37,860 nt of DNA, taken from assembly GCA_947426355.1 (NCBI GenBank), contig CANEDU010000005.1, forward strand, positions 1 through 37,860, written 5' to 3'. Both the position numbers and the translations under genes were made by a program. Numbering within the stretch: the stretch's first letter is position 1; every line of letters starts with the position of its first letter. The stretch is from an uncultured Adlercreutzia sp. Lineage in GTDB: Bacteria > Actinomycetota > Coriobacteriia > Coriobacteriales > Eggerthellaceae. Below are positions 37,858 through 37,860 of the stretch, one piece after another. Under the pieces are notes generated by a model. It had not been told where the DNA came from, searched no databases, and saw only the letters and a list, made by a program, of their open reading frames with translations.

Positions 37858-37860
37858 GGT

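Noticed and set aside
37445-37860. Cobalamin, SAM, T-box or TPP riboswitch before the ECF operon
   Set aside because: The conserved cores of these classes could not be matched by eye; only unassigned hairpins are reported.
1-37860. CRISPR array, integrase, transposase or prophage
   Set aside because: No regularly spaced repeats and no recombinase-like proteins are present.

Overview
The window looks like chromosome of an anaerobic, high-GC actinobacterium of the class Coriobacteriia, most likely Eggerthellaceae (an Eggerthella, Adlercreutzia or Slackia relative). This is inferred from protein families, not from a database search. The pointers are an actinobacterial fhaA-fhaB-pstP-rodA/pbpA-pknB cluster, an oxygen-sensitive class III ribonucleotide reductase, a DMSO-reductase-family molybdoenzyme operon, and a LuxR-type regulator with a large multi-helix membrane domain, a type abundant in that family. 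No rRNA, tRNA, CRISPR array, integrase or transposase gene was found.

Layout. 1-4129 (+): the end of an ATP-grasp protein, a flavin-binding/ferredoxin fusion, a MarR regulator, and a complete polar amino acid ABC importer. 4156-5220 (-): a zeta-toxin-like kinase with a helix-turn-helix partner and a perfect 9-bp-arm operator over the promoter. 5263-9895 (-): an envelope-stress block (PspA, a glycine-rich TPM-domain membrane protein), a UspA protein and a UbiB/ABC1 kinase. 10119-17368 (+): the growth and division signalling cluster, with two FHA proteins, a PP2C phosphatase, a 927-residue protein that joins a SEDS glycosyltransferase to a penicillin-binding transpeptidase, and a PASTA Ser/Thr kinase. 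17452-19339 (+): an MscS channel and NrdG.

19402-22168 (-): a PhoB/PhoR-like two-component pair, whose kinase has no membrane or sensor domain, beside a Na/phosphate cotransporter. 22679-25012 (-): NrdD, preceded by two NrdR boxes. 25426-32857 (-): a six-gene molybdoenzyme operon: winged-helix-like accessory protein, Tat-exported catalytic subunit, four-cluster ferredoxin subunit, TorD chaperone, YedZ/MsrQ-like cytochrome b, LuxR regulator. The likely electron path is quinol to cytochrome to ferredoxin subunit to molybdenum enzyme; the substrate is unknown. 33110-37444 (-): a homocysteine-methyltransferase-like protein that lacks the usual zinc cysteines, followed by a complete ECF transporter (T, double ATPase, S).

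The less expected signals are between genes. There are two roughly 33-bp-arm inverted-repeat elements (7355-7511 and 22374-22502), the second with a third copy of its core that allows two competing hairpins. A 71-bp fossil of the end of an ECF S gene lies 8 kb from its intact relative. There is a run of three hairpins behind the MscS gene, a structured leader before the ECF operon, and two genes whose -10-like boxes sit so close to the start codon that leaderless transcripts are plausible.
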